Made by a program: the position numbers and the translations under genes
The notes under the pieces: model-generated
Seen by the model: only the letters and a program-made list of their open reading frames with translations
Told to the model about the DNA's origin: nothing
Databases searched by the model: none
NCBI RefSeq assembly: GCF_029892785.1
Contig: NZ_JARXXA010000012.1
Location: 80,322-144,321, forward strand
DNA: 64,000 bases
Direction: 5' to 3'
Source of the DNA: Parabacteroides sp. PH5-46
Lineage (GTDB): Bacteria; Bacteroidota; Bacteroidia; Bacteroidales; Tannerellaceae
Part shown: positions 51,277 to 60,709 of the stretch, piece by piece
Layout of the letters: each line of letters begins with the position of its first letter
Numbering within the stretch: the stretch's first letter is position 1

Positions 51277-52857
51277 TTAAATTCCCAGAATTTTCTCGTA
51301 GGCTTCCTTGTCGTTGATGATACGTAGGGCTTCCTGGTAGCTGGGGTTATCATCATTCATAACTTGGAAGTACTCGGCTATTTCGTACAGATCACGGGCT
51401 ATAAGCGCTTTTACCTGAAGTTTAATCAAGGCTTTCGACTTGGAATATTCTTCTTCTTTGAACTCTATTTTCTCTTCTGTCGCCATATCCAATAACGTCT
51501 GCATCATATCGTCTGTTATTTCAAACGAGTCTTTGTATTGCTTGAAGTTACGATACTTAGAAGTCAACTCTTGCCTGTTCTGATCCAGGTAATTCATGGA
51601 GATGCGGTTTACCAGTCCGGTTGCTACCAAGCGACGATGATAATCTGTATACCGGCTCGTATCAATCGGGATGAAAATATCGGGCATAATACCTCCACCA
51701 CCATATACTGTTCGATTGGTAACAAGCGTATTATACTTCATAGAATCGGGGAAGTGAATGCTATCGGCACTCATCAGTTCGCCCCGGTTGTAACGGTCTA
51801 TCAGGTCATGCTGATAATCTTCCTTTTTACCATTCTCATAAGGTTTCTGAATACCTCGTCCGGTAGGCGTATAATAGCGGGATACTGTCAGACGGATCAT
51901 CGAGCCGTCGGGTAGGGGAATAGGTTTCTGTACCAGGCCTTTGCCGAAGGTACGACGTCCTACGATTACACCTCTGTCCCAGTCCTGAACGGCTCCGGAA
52001 AGGATCTCGCTGGCCGAAGCCGACGATTCGTCTACCATCACAACTAGACGACCTTGTTCAAAGCCTCCTCCTCCGGTAGCTTTGGCATCTTCTCTGGGTT
52101 GCTTGGCTCCTTCGGTATATACGATTAGCTTGCCTCTCCCTAGAAATTCATTGACTATATCTATCGCTACGTTCAGATAGCCTCCGCCATTCCCCTGAAG
52201 GTCCAGGATTAGGTTTTTCATCCCGCTTTTCTTCAACTGAACCATTGCTTTCTTGAATTCATCGGTTGACGAAGCAGCAAAGCGGTTCAACTTGATATAG
52301 CCGGTATGTTTATCGGCCATATAGGCCGCATCCAGACTGTAAACGGGTATCTTCCCACGGGTAATTTTAAACTCTACTAATTGCGGTTCGTTCTGGCGAA
52401 GCACTTTCACGCGTACTTCTGTCCCCTTAGGGCCGCGAAGGCGTCGCATGATGTCGGTGTTCTTCATTTTCACACCGGCTATCAGGGTGTCGTTTACCAT
52501 GATAATGCGGTCACCGGCCATTACTCCCACTTTCTCAGAAGGGCCTCCGGCTATTACCTGAATCACATACAGTGTATCGGTAAGCATATTGAATTGAATA
52601 CCGATTCCGTCGAAGTTACCTTGTAAGGGTTCGGTCATCTCTTTTGTTTCTTCCGGATCCAGATAGTTGGAGTGCGGATCCAGCTTTTCCAACATGCCGG
52701 TAATAGCATTTTCAACCAACTTTCCTGTATCGGTAGAATCTACATATAAAGTAGAAACAGCATACAAAGCCATCGAAAGCTTCCGAGCATCGCTTTGAGC
52801 AATCAGTTGCATCCAGCAACATGCTGTGAGTAACAGATATAATCCTATTTTTCTCAT
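51277..52857 (-). CDS. S41 carboxyl-terminal processing peptidase
   Basis: 526 residues with signal peptide (LYLLLTACCWMQLIAQ). A PDZ domain (about 85-165, IQVIAGGPSEKVGVMAGDRI) precedes the catalytic core: LILDLQGNGGGYLNVA, then the Ser in DESSASASEILSGA and the Lys in RRTFGKGLVQ. It trims unfolded or tagged proteins from their C-terminus in the periplasm. It is the last gene of a GNAT-topoisomerase-coaD-CTP run, 27 bases after coaD. Confidence 0.93.
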   Translation of the reverse strand: MRKIGLYLLLTACCWMQLIAQSDARKLSMALYAVSTLYVDSTDTGKLVENAITGMLEKLDPHSNYLDPEETKEMTEPLQGNFDGIGIQFNMLTDTLYVIQVIAGGPSEKVGVMAGDRIIMVNDTLIAGVKMKNTDIMRRLRGPKGTEVRVKVLRQNEPQLVEFKITRGKIPVYSLDAAYMADKHTGYIKLNRFAASSTDEFKKAMVQLKKSGMKNLILDLQGNGGGYLNVAIDIVNEFLGRGKLIVYTEGAKQPREDAKATGGGGFEQGRLVVMVDESSASASEILSGAVQDWDRGVIVGRRTFGKGLVQKPIPLPDGSMIRLTVSRYYTPTGRGIQKPYENGKKEDYQHDLIDRYNRGELMSADSIHFPDSMKYNTLVTNRTVYGGGGIMPDIFIPIDTSRYTDYHRRLVATGLVNRISMNYLDQNRQELTSKYRNFKQYKDSFEITDDMMQTLLDMATEEKIEFKEEEYSKSKALIKLQVKALIARDLYEIAEYFQVMNDDNPSYQEALRIINDKEAYEKILGI

Positions 52858-52884
52858 CCTGTTTTTAATATCCTCTTAATTATA

Positions 52885-53346
52885 TTATTTGTCTTGGAAC
52901 ATCTCTTCAGGAACAAAGAGAGAGATGTCTTTCCCATATCGCAAAAGTTCGCGTACAATGCTGGAACTGATATGGGTATGTTCGGGTTCTGTAAAAAGAA
53001 TAAAGGTGTCAATCCCTGTTAGTATACGATTTACATCGGCAATACTTTTTTCATATTCAAAGTCGTTGACTGTACGGATACCGCGAAGGATAAACTGAGC
53101 GCTTACTTCCTTGGCATAATCAACCGTCAGACAGTCATAGGAGGTTACCTTTACCCTGGGGTCGTCCTGATAAAGTCGCTGAATAAATGCTAAGCGTTCT
53201 TCCAGAGCGAAATAGGTTTGCTTTTTCTCATTGATACCAATAGCAATAACAATCTCGTCTACCAAAGCGAGTCCGCGTTTTATCAAAGACTGATGTCCGA
53301 TTGTAAATGGGTCGAACGTTCCCGGGAAAAGGGCTATCTTTTTCAT
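52885..53346 (-). CDS. coaD: phosphopantetheine adenylyltransferase
   Basis: 153 residues, normal length. The nucleotidyltransferase motif [19 protein letters not shown] is at the N-terminus, with TIGH as the HxGH-type site, and [16 protein letters not shown] near the end. It makes dephospho-CoA from phosphopantetheine and ATP in the cytoplasm. Six bases separate it from the topoisomerase stop. Confidence 0.95.
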   Translation of the reverse strand: MKKIALFPGTFDPFTIGHQSLIKRGLALVDEIVIAIGINEKKQTYFALEERLAFIQRLYQDDPRVKVTSYDCLTVDYAKEVSAQFILRGIRTVNDFEYEKSIADVNRILTGIDTFILFTEPEHTHISSSIVRELLRYGKDISLFVPEEMFQDK

Positions 53347-53352
53347 GCTGAA

Positions 53353-55209
53353 TTATATTTCTTCCTCTACAACCAGGTTTTCAATAATAAAGTTTTGCCG
53401 TTCCATGGTATTCTTACCCATGTAAAACGCCAACATATCTTTTACCAGGTCTTCCTTCTTCATCGTTACCTGATCCAGACGGATGTCTTCTCCTATAAAG
53501 TTCTTGAATTCGTCGGGAGATATCTCGCCTAATCCTTTAAAGCGGGTGATTTCGGGATTCTTTCCGGCTGCTTCAATAGCTGCCAGTCGCTCCTCTTCGG
53601 TATAGCAGTACCAGGTTTTTTGTTTGTTTCGCACACGGAAGAGCGGGGTTTGCAAGATATATACATGATTCCGTTTGATCAGGTCAGGGAAGAATTGCAG
53701 GAAGAAGGTGATGATAAGCAAACGGATGTGCATCCCGTCTACGTCCGCATCGGTAGCGATAATCACCTTGTTGTAGCGAAGTCCCTCCAGGCCATCTTCA
53801 ATATTCAAGGCAGCCTGTAGCAGGTTGAACTCTTCATTCTCATACACAATTTTCTTGGTCAGCCCGTAACTGTTCAGAGGCTTACCCCGGAGGCTGAAAA
53901 CAGCTTGCAGATTCGGGTCGCGACTCTTGGTTATCGAACCGCTTGCCGAGTCACCTTCGGTAATAAAGATACAGGAATCTTCCGTTCTGTCTCCTTTGGA
54001 GTCATTCAGGTGGATGCGGCAATCGCGCAGCTTGCGATTGTGCAGGTTTGCTTTCTTTGCCCGTTCGCGAGCCAGCTTTGTTACGCCTGCAATGGCCTTC
54101 CGTTCTTTTTCCGACTCTTGGATTTTCCGCAGAAGCGCATCCGAAGTATCGGGTTGTTTATGCAGATAGTTGTCCAACTCTTTCTTGATAAAGTCACCGA
54201 TGAATTTGGTAACTGTCGGCCCCTGGGGACCCATATCCTTAGAACCCAGCTTTGTCTTAGTCTGACTTTCAAATACCGGCTCCTCTACTTTGATGCTGAT
54301 AGCCGCTACTATACCGGCACGGATATCGGAGTATTCAAAGTTTTTGTTGTAATATTCTTTTATTACGCGTCCGATGGCTTCCTTGAAGGCAGAAAGATGC
54401 GTTCCTCCCTGCGTGGTGTACTGTCCGTTTACAAAAGAGTAGTACTCCTCGCCATACTGGTTACTGTGTGTAATTACTACTTCAATATCCTCTCCCTTCA
54501 GTTGAATAATAGGGTATAGGGGTTCGGTAGTCATGTTCTCATTCAGCAAGTCTACAAGTCCATTGCGTGAATAGAATTTCTGCCCGTTATAAAGAATTGT
54601 CAGCCCGGAATTGAGGAATACGTAATTCTTCAACAGACTTTCGATATATTCGTCTCTATATTCGTAATCCTTGAATATCTCTTTATCGGGAATAAAATAA
54701 GTAAGTGTACCATTGGCTTCTTTTGTAGGAGCAACATCCGATTCCTCCTTAATAATTGCCCGGTTATACTCTACTTTTTTACACTCCCCGTCGCGGTTAC
54801 TCTGAATGAGGAAGTAGCTGCTCAACGCGTTTACAGCCTTGATCCCTACACCATTCAGCCCTACCGACTTCTTAAAGGCCTTGCTATCGTATTTAGCTCC
54901 GGTATTCATTTTGCTGGAAACATCCACCACTTTCCCAAGTGGAACGCCGCGTCCATAATCACGCACGCTTACCGTGCCTTCTTCTACGGTTACTTCTATT
55001 GTTTTGCCATGCCCCATCATGTATTCGTCGATGGAGTTGTCTAATACCTCTTTCAACAGCACATAAATCCCATCGTCGGCGTGCGTACCGTCGCCCAGCT
55101 TCCCGATGTACATACCGGGTCTGCGACGGATATGCTCCATCCAATCGAGGGTTTTTATATCCTCGTCATTATAATCCGTTGGTTGTTGTATCTGAGATAA
55201 ATCTTCCAT
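53353..55209 (-). CDS. parE: DNA topoisomerase IV subunit B (type IIA)
   Basis: 618 residues from ATG 55207-55209, giving [18 protein letters not shown]; the longer frame to 55296 overlaps the GNAT gene and is rejected. GHKL ATPase motifs ([16 protein letters not shown], then [23 protein letters not shown]), the [16 protein letters not shown] and [10 protein letters not shown], and a short C-terminus. With ParC, encoded elsewhere, it unlinks daughter chromosomes. Lack of the long C-terminal insertion favours ParE over GyrB, but the assignment to one of the two is not certain. Confidence 0.88.
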   Translation of the reverse strand: MEDLSQIQQPTDYNDEDIKTLDWMEHIRRRPGMYIGKLGDGTHADDGIYVLLKEVLDNSIDEYMMGHGKTIEVTVEEGTVSVRDYGRGVPLGKVVDVSSKMNTGAKYDSKAFKKSVGLNGVGIKAVNALSSYFLIQSNRDGECKKVEYNRAIIKEESDVAPTKEANGTLTYFIPDKEIFKDYEYRDEYIESLLKNYVFLNSGLTILYNGQKFYSRNGLVDLLNENMTTEPLYPIIQLKGEDIEVVITHSNQYGEEYYSFVNGQYTTQGGTHLSAFKEAIGRVIKEYYNKNFEYSDIRAGIVAAISIKVEEPVFESQTKTKLGSKDMGPQGPTVTKFIGDFIKKELDNYLHKQPDTSDALLRKIQESEKERKAIAGVTKLARERAKKANLHNRKLRDCRIHLNDSKGDRTEDSCIFITEGDSASGSITKSRDPNLQAVFSLRGKPLNSYGLTKKIVYENEEFNLLQAALNIEDGLEGLRYNKVIIATDADVDGMHIRLLIITFFLQFFPDLIKRNHVYILQTPLFRVRNKQKTWYCYTEEERLAAIEAAGKNPEITRFKGLGEISPDEFKNFIGEDIRLDQVTMKKEDLVKDMLAFYMGKNTMERQNFIIENLVVEEEI

Positions 55210-55219
55210 TTTAAACTTT

Positions 55220-56347
55220 TTACAAATCCTTCTTAAATGCTCTTCTTGTTTTATGATGTTCGTGCTTAAAGTACTCCCATTGGGCTTGCACAGCATTGTT
55301 TGTTTCCAATTCTACATTACTCTCTGCATATTCGGTACCGCATGCCTGATAGACAGGTATCAGGTCATTGAATAGTAAGGCGTTTACTCCTTTTCCCTGA
55401 TATTCAGGCAATACACCCGTCAGATAAAGGTCTATAATCTTCGGTTTTGATCGTAATGCACCTAACAGATGGATGAAACCAAACGGGAACAGTCGTCCCT
55501 TAGCCTTCTGCAAAGCCTTAGACAAGCTGGGTAATGAGATACCGAAACCTACCACTTCATCGTCTGCCTCACGTACAATAATCGTCACCAGATCGAGCCG
55601 CACCATCGGTATATATATATTTACATAGTAATCGATTTGCTTATCCGTAAGAGGTGCAAAGCCATACAGAGGAGAGAAGGCGGCATTCAGTGTCCGGAAT
55701 ATCTTATGAGCATACGGCCATATTTCTTTCCGCTTTTTGAACTTCATGATTTTCAGTCCATATTTCTTCTTTACGATCTCGCCTATGCGTTGATGCTTTT
55801 CCGGTATACTGTCCGGTATATATATCTTAAACTCTTTCCAGTCTTGATCCTTCACATATCCCATCCGCTCCATATGCTTTGGGTAGTAAGGATAGTTGTA
55901 GATGGTAGCCATGGTTCCCAGCTCGTTGAACCCATCTATCAGCATTCCTTCCGGATCCATATCCGTAAAGCCGAGCGGTCCGTGTAGCATGGTTGTCCCC
56001 TTTGCTTTCGCCCAGTCTTCAACCGCTTTGAACAAGGCATCTACCACTTCTTCATCATCAATGAAATCAACAAATCCGAAACGGGCGGCATTTTGATTCC
56101 ATACCTCGTTGCTCCGGTGATTCACCATGCCGGCAATCTTCCCTACTATCTCGCCATCCCTATAAGCCAGAAAGCAGATAGCTTCGCCCACCTCGAATGC
56201 CGGATTCTTCTCCTTATCGAAGGTTTGCATCTCATCATCAATCAAGCCCGGCACATAAAAAGGATTGTCTTTATAGAGATCAATGCTGAACTTAACAAAC
56301 TTCTTAAGCTCTTTCTTATCGGTTACTTCTTTGATTATAACGCCCAT
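55220..56347 (-). CDS. GNAT-like N-acetyltransferase
   Basis: 375 residues from ATG 56345-56347 ([20 protein letters not shown]). The start is set by a -7 box at 56366-56373, which the ORF's first ATG at 56386 would precede. The N-terminal half ([20 protein letters not shown], a loop seen in this conserved Bacteroidetes family) and the C-terminal [20 protein letters not shown], a GNAT acetyl-CoA loop, suggest two GNAT-like domains. Substrate unknown. It precedes the topoisomerase gene by ten bases. Confidence 0.8.
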   Translation of the reverse strand: MGVIIKEVTDKKELKKFVKFSIDLYKDNPFYVPGLIDDEMQTFDKEKNPAFEVGEAICFLAYRDGEIVGKIAGMVNHRSNEVWNQNAARFGFVDFIDDEEVVDALFKAVEDWAKAKGTTMLHGPLGFTDMDPEGMLIDGFNELGTMATIYNYPYYPKHMERMGYVKDQDWKEFKIYIPDSIPEKHQRIGEIVKKKYGLKIMKFKKRKEIWPYAHKIFRTLNAAFSPLYGFAPLTDKQIDYYVNIYIPMVRLDLVTIIVREADDEVVGFGISLPSLSKALQKAKGRLFPFGFIHLLGALRSKPKIIDLYLTGVLPEYQGKGVNALLFNDLIPVYQACGTEYAESNVELETNNAVQAQWEYFKHEHHKTRRAFKKDL

Positions 56348-56365
56348 TGCATATTTTTTAAACGA

Positions 56366-56373
56366 CAAAGTTA
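56366..56373 (-). promoter_or_regulatory. -7 box TAACTTTG for the GNAT-parE-coaD-CTP run
   Basis: CAAAGTTA on the plus strand reads TAACTTTG, 18 bases before the GNAT ATG at 56347. Confidence 0.6.
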
Positions 56374-56429
56374 CATAAATAAACAATAGTATCGTTTACA
56401 AATTCGCAAATTCTCCTATGCCGGCTTAT

Positions 56430-57056
56430 TCAGAATGAACAGAAGAAGGAGACGAAGAAGGGGACGGTGAGGTCTACCAGGATACCATGGAAGATGGCGA
56501 CGAATACCATATCTTTGCCGCTATAGCGGGTGATGATGGGGAGGGTAGTGTCCATCGTCGTAGCTCCTCCGGCGCAGATGGGGGCCAGGCGTCCGAAGTA
56601 TTTTACGAATAGTGGGGTGCCAAGCAAGGCTAGTATTTCGCGCATGATGTTGGCCATCAGAGCGATTGTTCCCATCTCGGCAGCCAGTTGAACGCCCAGC
56701 GAGGCTTCCTTCAGTTCGATGATGAGGATAGACGATAGAGAATAGTAGGCAAAACCGCTTCCGATGGCCAGACAATCGAATACGCTCCACTTGGTGATAA
56801 GCAGACTGGCTAGTGCCGAGAAGCTAAGCGTCCCCACAATTGTCGCCAAAGGGACCAACAACAGCTTAGGGCGAATACTGGTAAGTATTTCTTTTAGTTT
56901 CTTGTCGGAGCCGATACTCAGTCCTACCTGAAACATTAACAGATACAATACGTACGATGTCAGGTCTGAGGGAAGTGTAATATCCCATTGCGTAAAGCCC
57001 AATCCCAATAAGCATCCCAGGATGAAGAATCCTACGATAACCAAACTTCCTTTCAT
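56430..57056 (-). CDS. LysO family transporter, C-terminal-type subunit
   Basis: 208 residues with five or six hydrophobic helices. VLYLLMFQVGLSIGSDKKL and SGFAYYSLSSILIIELKE, then AELGTIALMANI in the form AEMGTIALMANIMREILALL, and GGATTMDTTLPII are LysO (DUF340-related) signatures. LysO exports lysine in E. coli as one ~300-residue protein; here the N-terminal part is a separate gene overlapping by ATGA. Inner membrane. Lysine export is the family's role; the substrate here is inferred. Confidence 0.85.
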   Translation of the reverse strand: MKGSLVIVGFFILGCLLGLGFTQWDITLPSDLTSYVLYLLMFQVGLSIGSDKKLKEILTSIRPKLLLVPLATIVGTLSFSALASLLITKWSVFDCLAIGSGFAYYSLSSILIIELKEASLGVQLAAEMGTIALMANIMREILALLGTPLFVKYFGRLAPICAGGATTMDTTLPIITRYSGKDMVFVAIFHGILVDLTVPFFVSFFCSF

Positions 57057-57340
57057 TCGTTAAGATCTCCCTTCTTTTCTTTGAAGAAAAAGTGATACAC
57101 TCCCCAGGCTGCCAACACGCTCCCCAGCGTACCTGCCAGTGCAAGGATAAAGGCTTGTCCGCCCAATGCAGGGAGATTATTTACGATTTCGCGATCTCCT
57201 CCTACCGATATTCCAAGCAGAAAAAGAAGAAGGATAATGGTGTAAGAAATGGGTTTGCCTATCTTTTGAAGGAATTCTACCCGGCGCAACAGATAGCCTA
57301 TGGCGATGCCGCCAAACATAATACCAATAACTGTAAACAC
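57053..57340 (-). CDS. LysO family transporter, N-terminal-type subunit
   Basis: 95 residues, three hydrophobic helices: IGIMFGGIAIGYLLRR, ISYTIILLLFLLGISVGGD and FILALAGTLGSVLAAWGVY. It corresponds to the N-terminal third of LysO, ending with a charged FFFKEKKGDLNE tail where the fused protein would continue. The ATGA overlap (57053-57056) with the next gene indicates coupled production of both halves. The split occurs widely in Bacteroidetes, from memory. Confidence 0.82.
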   Translation of the reverse strand: MFTVIGIMFGGIAIGYLLRRVEFLQKIGKPISYTIILLLFLLGISVGGDREIVNNLPALGGQAFILALAGTLGSVLAAWGVYHFFFKEKKGDLNE

Positions 57341-57372
57341 GTGTTTATCTGATTTAAATTTAATTCTGTCCG

Positions 57373-57380
57373 CAAAGATA
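57373..57380 (-). promoter_or_regulatory. -7 box TATCTTTG for the lysO pair
   Basis: CAAAGATA on the plus strand reads TATCTTTG, 32 bases before ATG 57340. A TTG about 20 bases upstream could be the -33 element. Just beyond it GGTAATCT (57401-57408) and AGATTACC (57424-57431) flank a third, similar AGGTGATCT unit. Confidence 0.55.
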
Positions 57381-57464
57381 GGGATTCCTCCTCAATAATA
57401 GGTAATCTCATAGGTGATCTTATAGATTACCCCTTGCTAAGCCATTAGGCGCAGCTCGGGGAAT

Positions 57465-58589
57465 TCACTCAAAGCGGATGTGTAAAACAACCATTTCGGA
57501 AACTGTTCCTACGCGGTAGGGAGGGCCGGCAATGCCGATGCCGGAGGATACATAAAACTGAGAGTCGCCTTTGCGATAGTATCCGTAGGGACATTCATAG
57601 ATCAGTTTCATAAGCAGGGGATAGGGCCAGATTTGTCCGAAGTGCGTATGCCCATAAAGGCCAAGGTCTATGCCATTCATAGTTGCTTCGGCAAATGTCC
57701 AGGGCTGATGATCGAGTAAGATAGCCGGCTTGGTGGGATCAAGCTCCTTTGTAAGATAGCGAAGCGGTTGGCGCGTTTTGTTGATATAATCATCTCGCCC
57801 TATGATATAGAAAGAGTTATCTACCAAGGCAACGGAATCTACCAGTAGGGTAGCCCCTGTTTTTCGTATCCAGCGGAGTTTGGCAAAGCGATTGGCGCGG
57901 TATTCATGATTGCCCAATACGGCAAATACACCCAGCGGGGCTTGCAGTTGCCGTAGGTCGTCTTCGGCATGCATCTGTTCGGCAAAGCGCGATTCATAGT
58001 CCATCAAATCGCCCACCATCACTACCAGGTCGGGATGCTGCTCATTGCTCATTGTAACGTACTTCTGCACCATTCGTTTGTTGATGATTTCGCCTATATG
58101 CAGGTCGGTCATCATTACGATTTTCAGGCTGTCGCGTTCGCTGGTCCCCTTCGGCATAGTAAGATGCACATGCTTTACAACGGGATTTGCCACCTTGTGA
58201 TAGGCATGAATCATTAGGCCTCCTACGCTGATGATAACGGCAAAGAAAAGGGCCAGTTTGGTTTGCCCCCAATGCGCAGTAACACACTTGGGATACCAGG
58301 GATAGTAACGGTTCGATAGCCGTACAACCTCTATCAGCAACAGCGCCATCGTAAGGTATATCAGGTAGATATACCAGGTTCCGCAATAATAGAGAATGGA
58401 GATGATCACATCGTCGGGCAGTAATTTATGAAAGAAAAAGCCTACGAAGAAAACGAGCAATTCGATGGCAAAGAACAAGATGTAGGGTACCCGCCAGCTT
58501 TTCTTTGCCGGAATGGCTTGCCAGCCCCTCCAGAACACGTAGGGGTTGAGAAGTAATTGAGCAATAATCGAACCGAAAAATACTTTCAT
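57465..58589 (-). CDS. calcineurin-like metallophosphoesterase, membrane-anchored
   Basis: 374 residues. Four or five N-terminal hydrophobic helices (about 1-140) are followed by the phosphoesterase domain: DLHIGEIINK, VGDLMDYES, GNHEYRAN, LLDHQPW and GHTHFGQIWP supply the two-metal ligands. The catalytic part should sit on one side of the inner membrane. Substrate unknown. Its ATG follows the stop of its paralogue without any gap. Confidence 0.88.
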   Translation of the reverse strand: MKVFFGSIIAQLLLNPYVFWRGWQAIPAKKSWRVPYILFFAIELLVFFVGFFFHKLLPDDVIISILYYCGTWYIYLIYLTMALLLIEVVRLSNRYYPWYPKCVTAHWGQTKLALFFAVIISVGGLMIHAYHKVANPVVKHVHLTMPKGTSERDSLKIVMMTDLHIGEIINKRMVQKYVTMSNEQHPDLVVMVGDLMDYESRFAEQMHAEDDLRQLQAPLGVFAVLGNHEYRANRFAKLRWIRKTGATLLVDSVALVDNSFYIIGRDDYINKTRQPLRYLTKELDPTKPAILLDHQPWTFAEATMNGIDLGLYGHTHFGQIWPYPLLMKLIYECPYGYYRKGDSQFYVSSGIGIAGPPYRVGTVSEMVVLHIRFE

Positions 58590-59678
58590 TTACTTAAACG
58601 TGAGATTAAAAACCACCATCTCGCTGCTTGAACAGATGCGGAAAGGAGGCCCCCATAGCGACAAACCGGAGGAGGTATAGAAGTGCGAATTTCCTTTCTT
58701 CAGATAGCCGTAGCTGAGTTCAAACATCCGTTTGGTAACGAGCGTAATGGGCCATACCTGTCCGGCATGGGTATGTCCGCTGATCTGCAGGTCTACTCCG
58801 GCTGCTGCTGTTTTTTCCAGCTCCATGGGTTGATGATCTAACAGGATGCTTGGCCATTCAGAGTTTGCCTTTTGCATAAGTTCTGAAACCGGCAGGCGGC
58901 GTGAGTTGCTACGATCGTCGCGTCCGATAATCTGTAGCCGGTTGGGCAGCGTTACTGCCGAATCCTGTAGCAGATGTATCGGCGTATTGGCGAGAAAATC
59001 GATGCTTCCCTGCATATCGCTGATATACTCATGGTTACCCGCTGCCATGTAGATGCCCAGCGGAGCCTTCAGCTGCGAGAGCTCTTCGTCCAGGCGTTGC
59101 TGACGAAGGGGGGCGATGCTGTTGTCTATCAAGTCTCCGGCAATGAGGATCAGGTCGGGCTGTTGGGCATTGATCAGGTCTACATACTTCTTCAGAGCAG
59201 GCTTATCTGTTCCGTAGCCGATATGCACATCGCTAACGGCCACTACTTTCAGCTGCTTGTCGGGAGAGTCAATCGGCTTGTCGATATGGATATCAAGCTG
59301 TGTGATTTTCGGATGCTTGTAATGAATGAATCCATAGATTAACACACAGGCTACCAGTCCAAAGGCGATGAAGAAGCTATAGGCATACTGAAGATGAAAC
59401 AGCTTCAGAAAGTCGATAACCAACAAACAGATAACCATATAGAGCGTAAAGACCAACCAACCGGTACCCACCTGATGCAGGTAATGCCCCAAGGTGGCCG
59501 GAATGCTACCGTCTCTCTTTATCAAAAGCAGAAACGAGAGCATTGCCAACCAGTATAGAATGGCCAGGGTAATCTTTAAACCGATTGGCAAGCCGCTTAT
59601 AGCCTGCCAACCACGATAGAATACATATAGATTCCCACTGAAATAAACACTGAAAATAACAATGAAAAAAACCGGCAT
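58590..59678 (-). CDS. calcineurin-like metallophosphoesterase, membrane-anchored (paralogue)
   Basis: 362 residues with the same layout as the following gene: N-terminal hydrophobic helices (about 1-125), then DVHIGYGTDK, AGDLIDNS, GNHEYISD, LLDHQPM and GHTHAGQVWP. The two proteins share motif order, the membrane region and the YGYLKKGNSHFYTSSG / YGYYRKGDSQFYVSSG end, so they arose by tandem duplication. It starts nine bases after the nitroreductase stop, in one leftward operon. Confidence 0.88.
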   Translation of the reverse strand: MPVFFIVIFSVYFSGNLYVFYRGWQAISGLPIGLKITLAILYWLAMLSFLLLIKRDGSIPATLGHYLHQVGTGWLVFTLYMVICLLVIDFLKLFHLQYAYSFFIAFGLVACVLIYGFIHYKHPKITQLDIHIDKPIDSPDKQLKVVAVSDVHIGYGTDKPALKKYVDLINAQQPDLILIAGDLIDNSIAPLRQQRLDEELSQLKAPLGIYMAAGNHEYISDMQGSIDFLANTPIHLLQDSAVTLPNRLQIIGRDDRSNSRRLPVSELMQKANSEWPSILLDHQPMELEKTAAAGVDLQISGHTHAGQVWPITLVTKRMFELSYGYLKKGNSHFYTSSGLSLWGPPFRICSSSEMVVFNLTFK

Positions 59679-59687
59679 TACTCTTTC

Positions 59688-60326
59688 TTATTTCTTCGGA
59701 TATCCCACCGGATTGTTCATCAATAGAAGCTGACGATCCGTTAGCTTCAGCACTTTTTTCAACACCTCCTGATCCATCGTAGCTCGCGGAACGGTAGCCA
59801 GTCCCATGCCGGCACATGCTATGTTAATGTTTTGGCATACAATACCTACGTCAACGGCTCCCATCAGCTTAGTCCATTCACTCATATTATCACTCATACG
59901 GGATAAATCGGTAACCAATACGATACTGAGCGGAGCTGTAGCAGCAAAATCCTGCCCTTTGGCTACGGCTGCCCGATGATCACCGGGAGTAAGCGGATTC
60001 AGGGCATGTGCCTTGGCATCGTAGAGGTAAGCACCTTCCTCCATGATAACATATACATCCACATCCTGTACATTACGAGCCGAGGGGGCTGTGCGTTTGC
60101 CGTCTTCGCGATTGATTCCGTTGGTAGCCCAAAGGAGGTTCGAGAGGTCGGCACGTGATAATTTCTCAGGAGCAAACTCTCGGTCAGACTTCCTGTTGCT
60201 AAATACATCCATCAAGGGTTTTCCGCCGGTTTTAGTCGGAGGGTCAAGCTTTATTACTTTAAAATCCTGCGCATTTACACAACTAACTAAGAGGAATGCA
60301 CATAGCAGAAAAGATAATTGTTTCAT
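59688..60326 (-). CDS. SagB/ThcOx-type nitroreductase family protein, exported
   Basis: 212 residues from ATG 60324-60326; the signal peptide is MKQLSFLLCAFLLVSCVNAQ. The FMN-binding fold shows RKSDREFAPEKLSRADLSNLLWATNGINR at the start (described here by its RKSDREF and LLWATNG motifs) and TAPSARNVQDVDVYV, then MGLATVPRA near the end. The SagB-like subgroup includes thiazoline oxidases, but most Bacteroidetes members are uncharacterised; a signal peptide is unusual for flavin nitroreductases. First gene of a leftward operon with the two phosphoesterases. Confidence 0.8.
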   Translation of the reverse strand: MKQLSFLLCAFLLVSCVNAQDFKVIKLDPPTKTGGKPLMDVFSNRKSDREFAPEKLSRADLSNLLWATNGINREDGKRTAPSARNVQDVDVYVIMEEGAYLYDAKAHALNPLTPGDHRAAVAKGQDFAATAPLSIVLVTDLSRMSDNMSEWTKLMGAVDVGIVCQNINIACAGMGLATVPRATMDQEVLKKVLKLTDRQLLLMNNPVGYPKK

Positions 60327-60421
60327 AATCTTAATATGTTTGCGAATTGTACTAAATAATCGTAATTCTCTAATAAAAAATAAAATAAAAACAAGAGTCA
60401 GACGTATTAAAGGTTGTAATG

Positions 60422-60429
60422 CAAAAGTA
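60422..60429 (-). promoter_or_regulatory. -7 box TACTTTTG for the nitroreductase operon
   Basis: CAAAAGTA on the plus strand reads TACTTTTG, 95 bases before ATG 60326. An upstream extension of the frame to 60440 would run through it, supporting the 60326 start. Confidence 0.5.
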
Positions 60430-60562
60430 GAAAATATCATATAATCTGTATCATGAAAATAGATTATTTAACTAACATTGTCTTAGATATGAACAGCATT
60501 CGTGTTTAAAACGTTTTTTTCGTTTTAAAGAAAGAAGCGGTCTTTTATTAAAAGGTAGACCG

Positions 60563-60586
60563 ATACCTTTGTGTACAAATAGGTAT
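60563..60586. promoter_or_regulatory. operator-like palindrome
   Basis: ATACCT (60563-60568) and AGGTAT (60581-60586) with an inner TTTGT/ACAAA pairing. It overlaps a TACCTTTG box and lies 124 bases before the receptor ATG, so a repressor site is plausible. Confidence 0.4.
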
Positions 60587-60641
60587 TTAATTAAATTAAT
60601 AATTCTGATTTAACAAATAGTATTATTGCAAATGAAACTGC

Positions 60642-60649
60642 TACTTTTG
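60642..60649 (+). promoter_or_regulatory. -7 box TACTTTTG for the outer-membrane receptor
   Basis: TACTTTTG lies 60 bases before the ATG at 60710. Confidence 0.5.
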
Positions 60650-60709
60650 CAAATTGTTTTTTAATTGAGAGAATGTGTTTTTATTGAAGATGACTTAATT
60701 CACAGTTGA

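Larger units (their letters stand above)
60327..60709. other. divergent promoter region
   Basis: About 380 bases between the nitroreductase operon and the TonB-dependent receptor. It holds a leftward -7 box (60422-60429), a rightward box (60642-60649), and an imperfect palindrome at 60563-60586 that overlaps a second rightward TACCTTTG candidate (60564-60571). No gene is seen. Confidence 0.6.
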
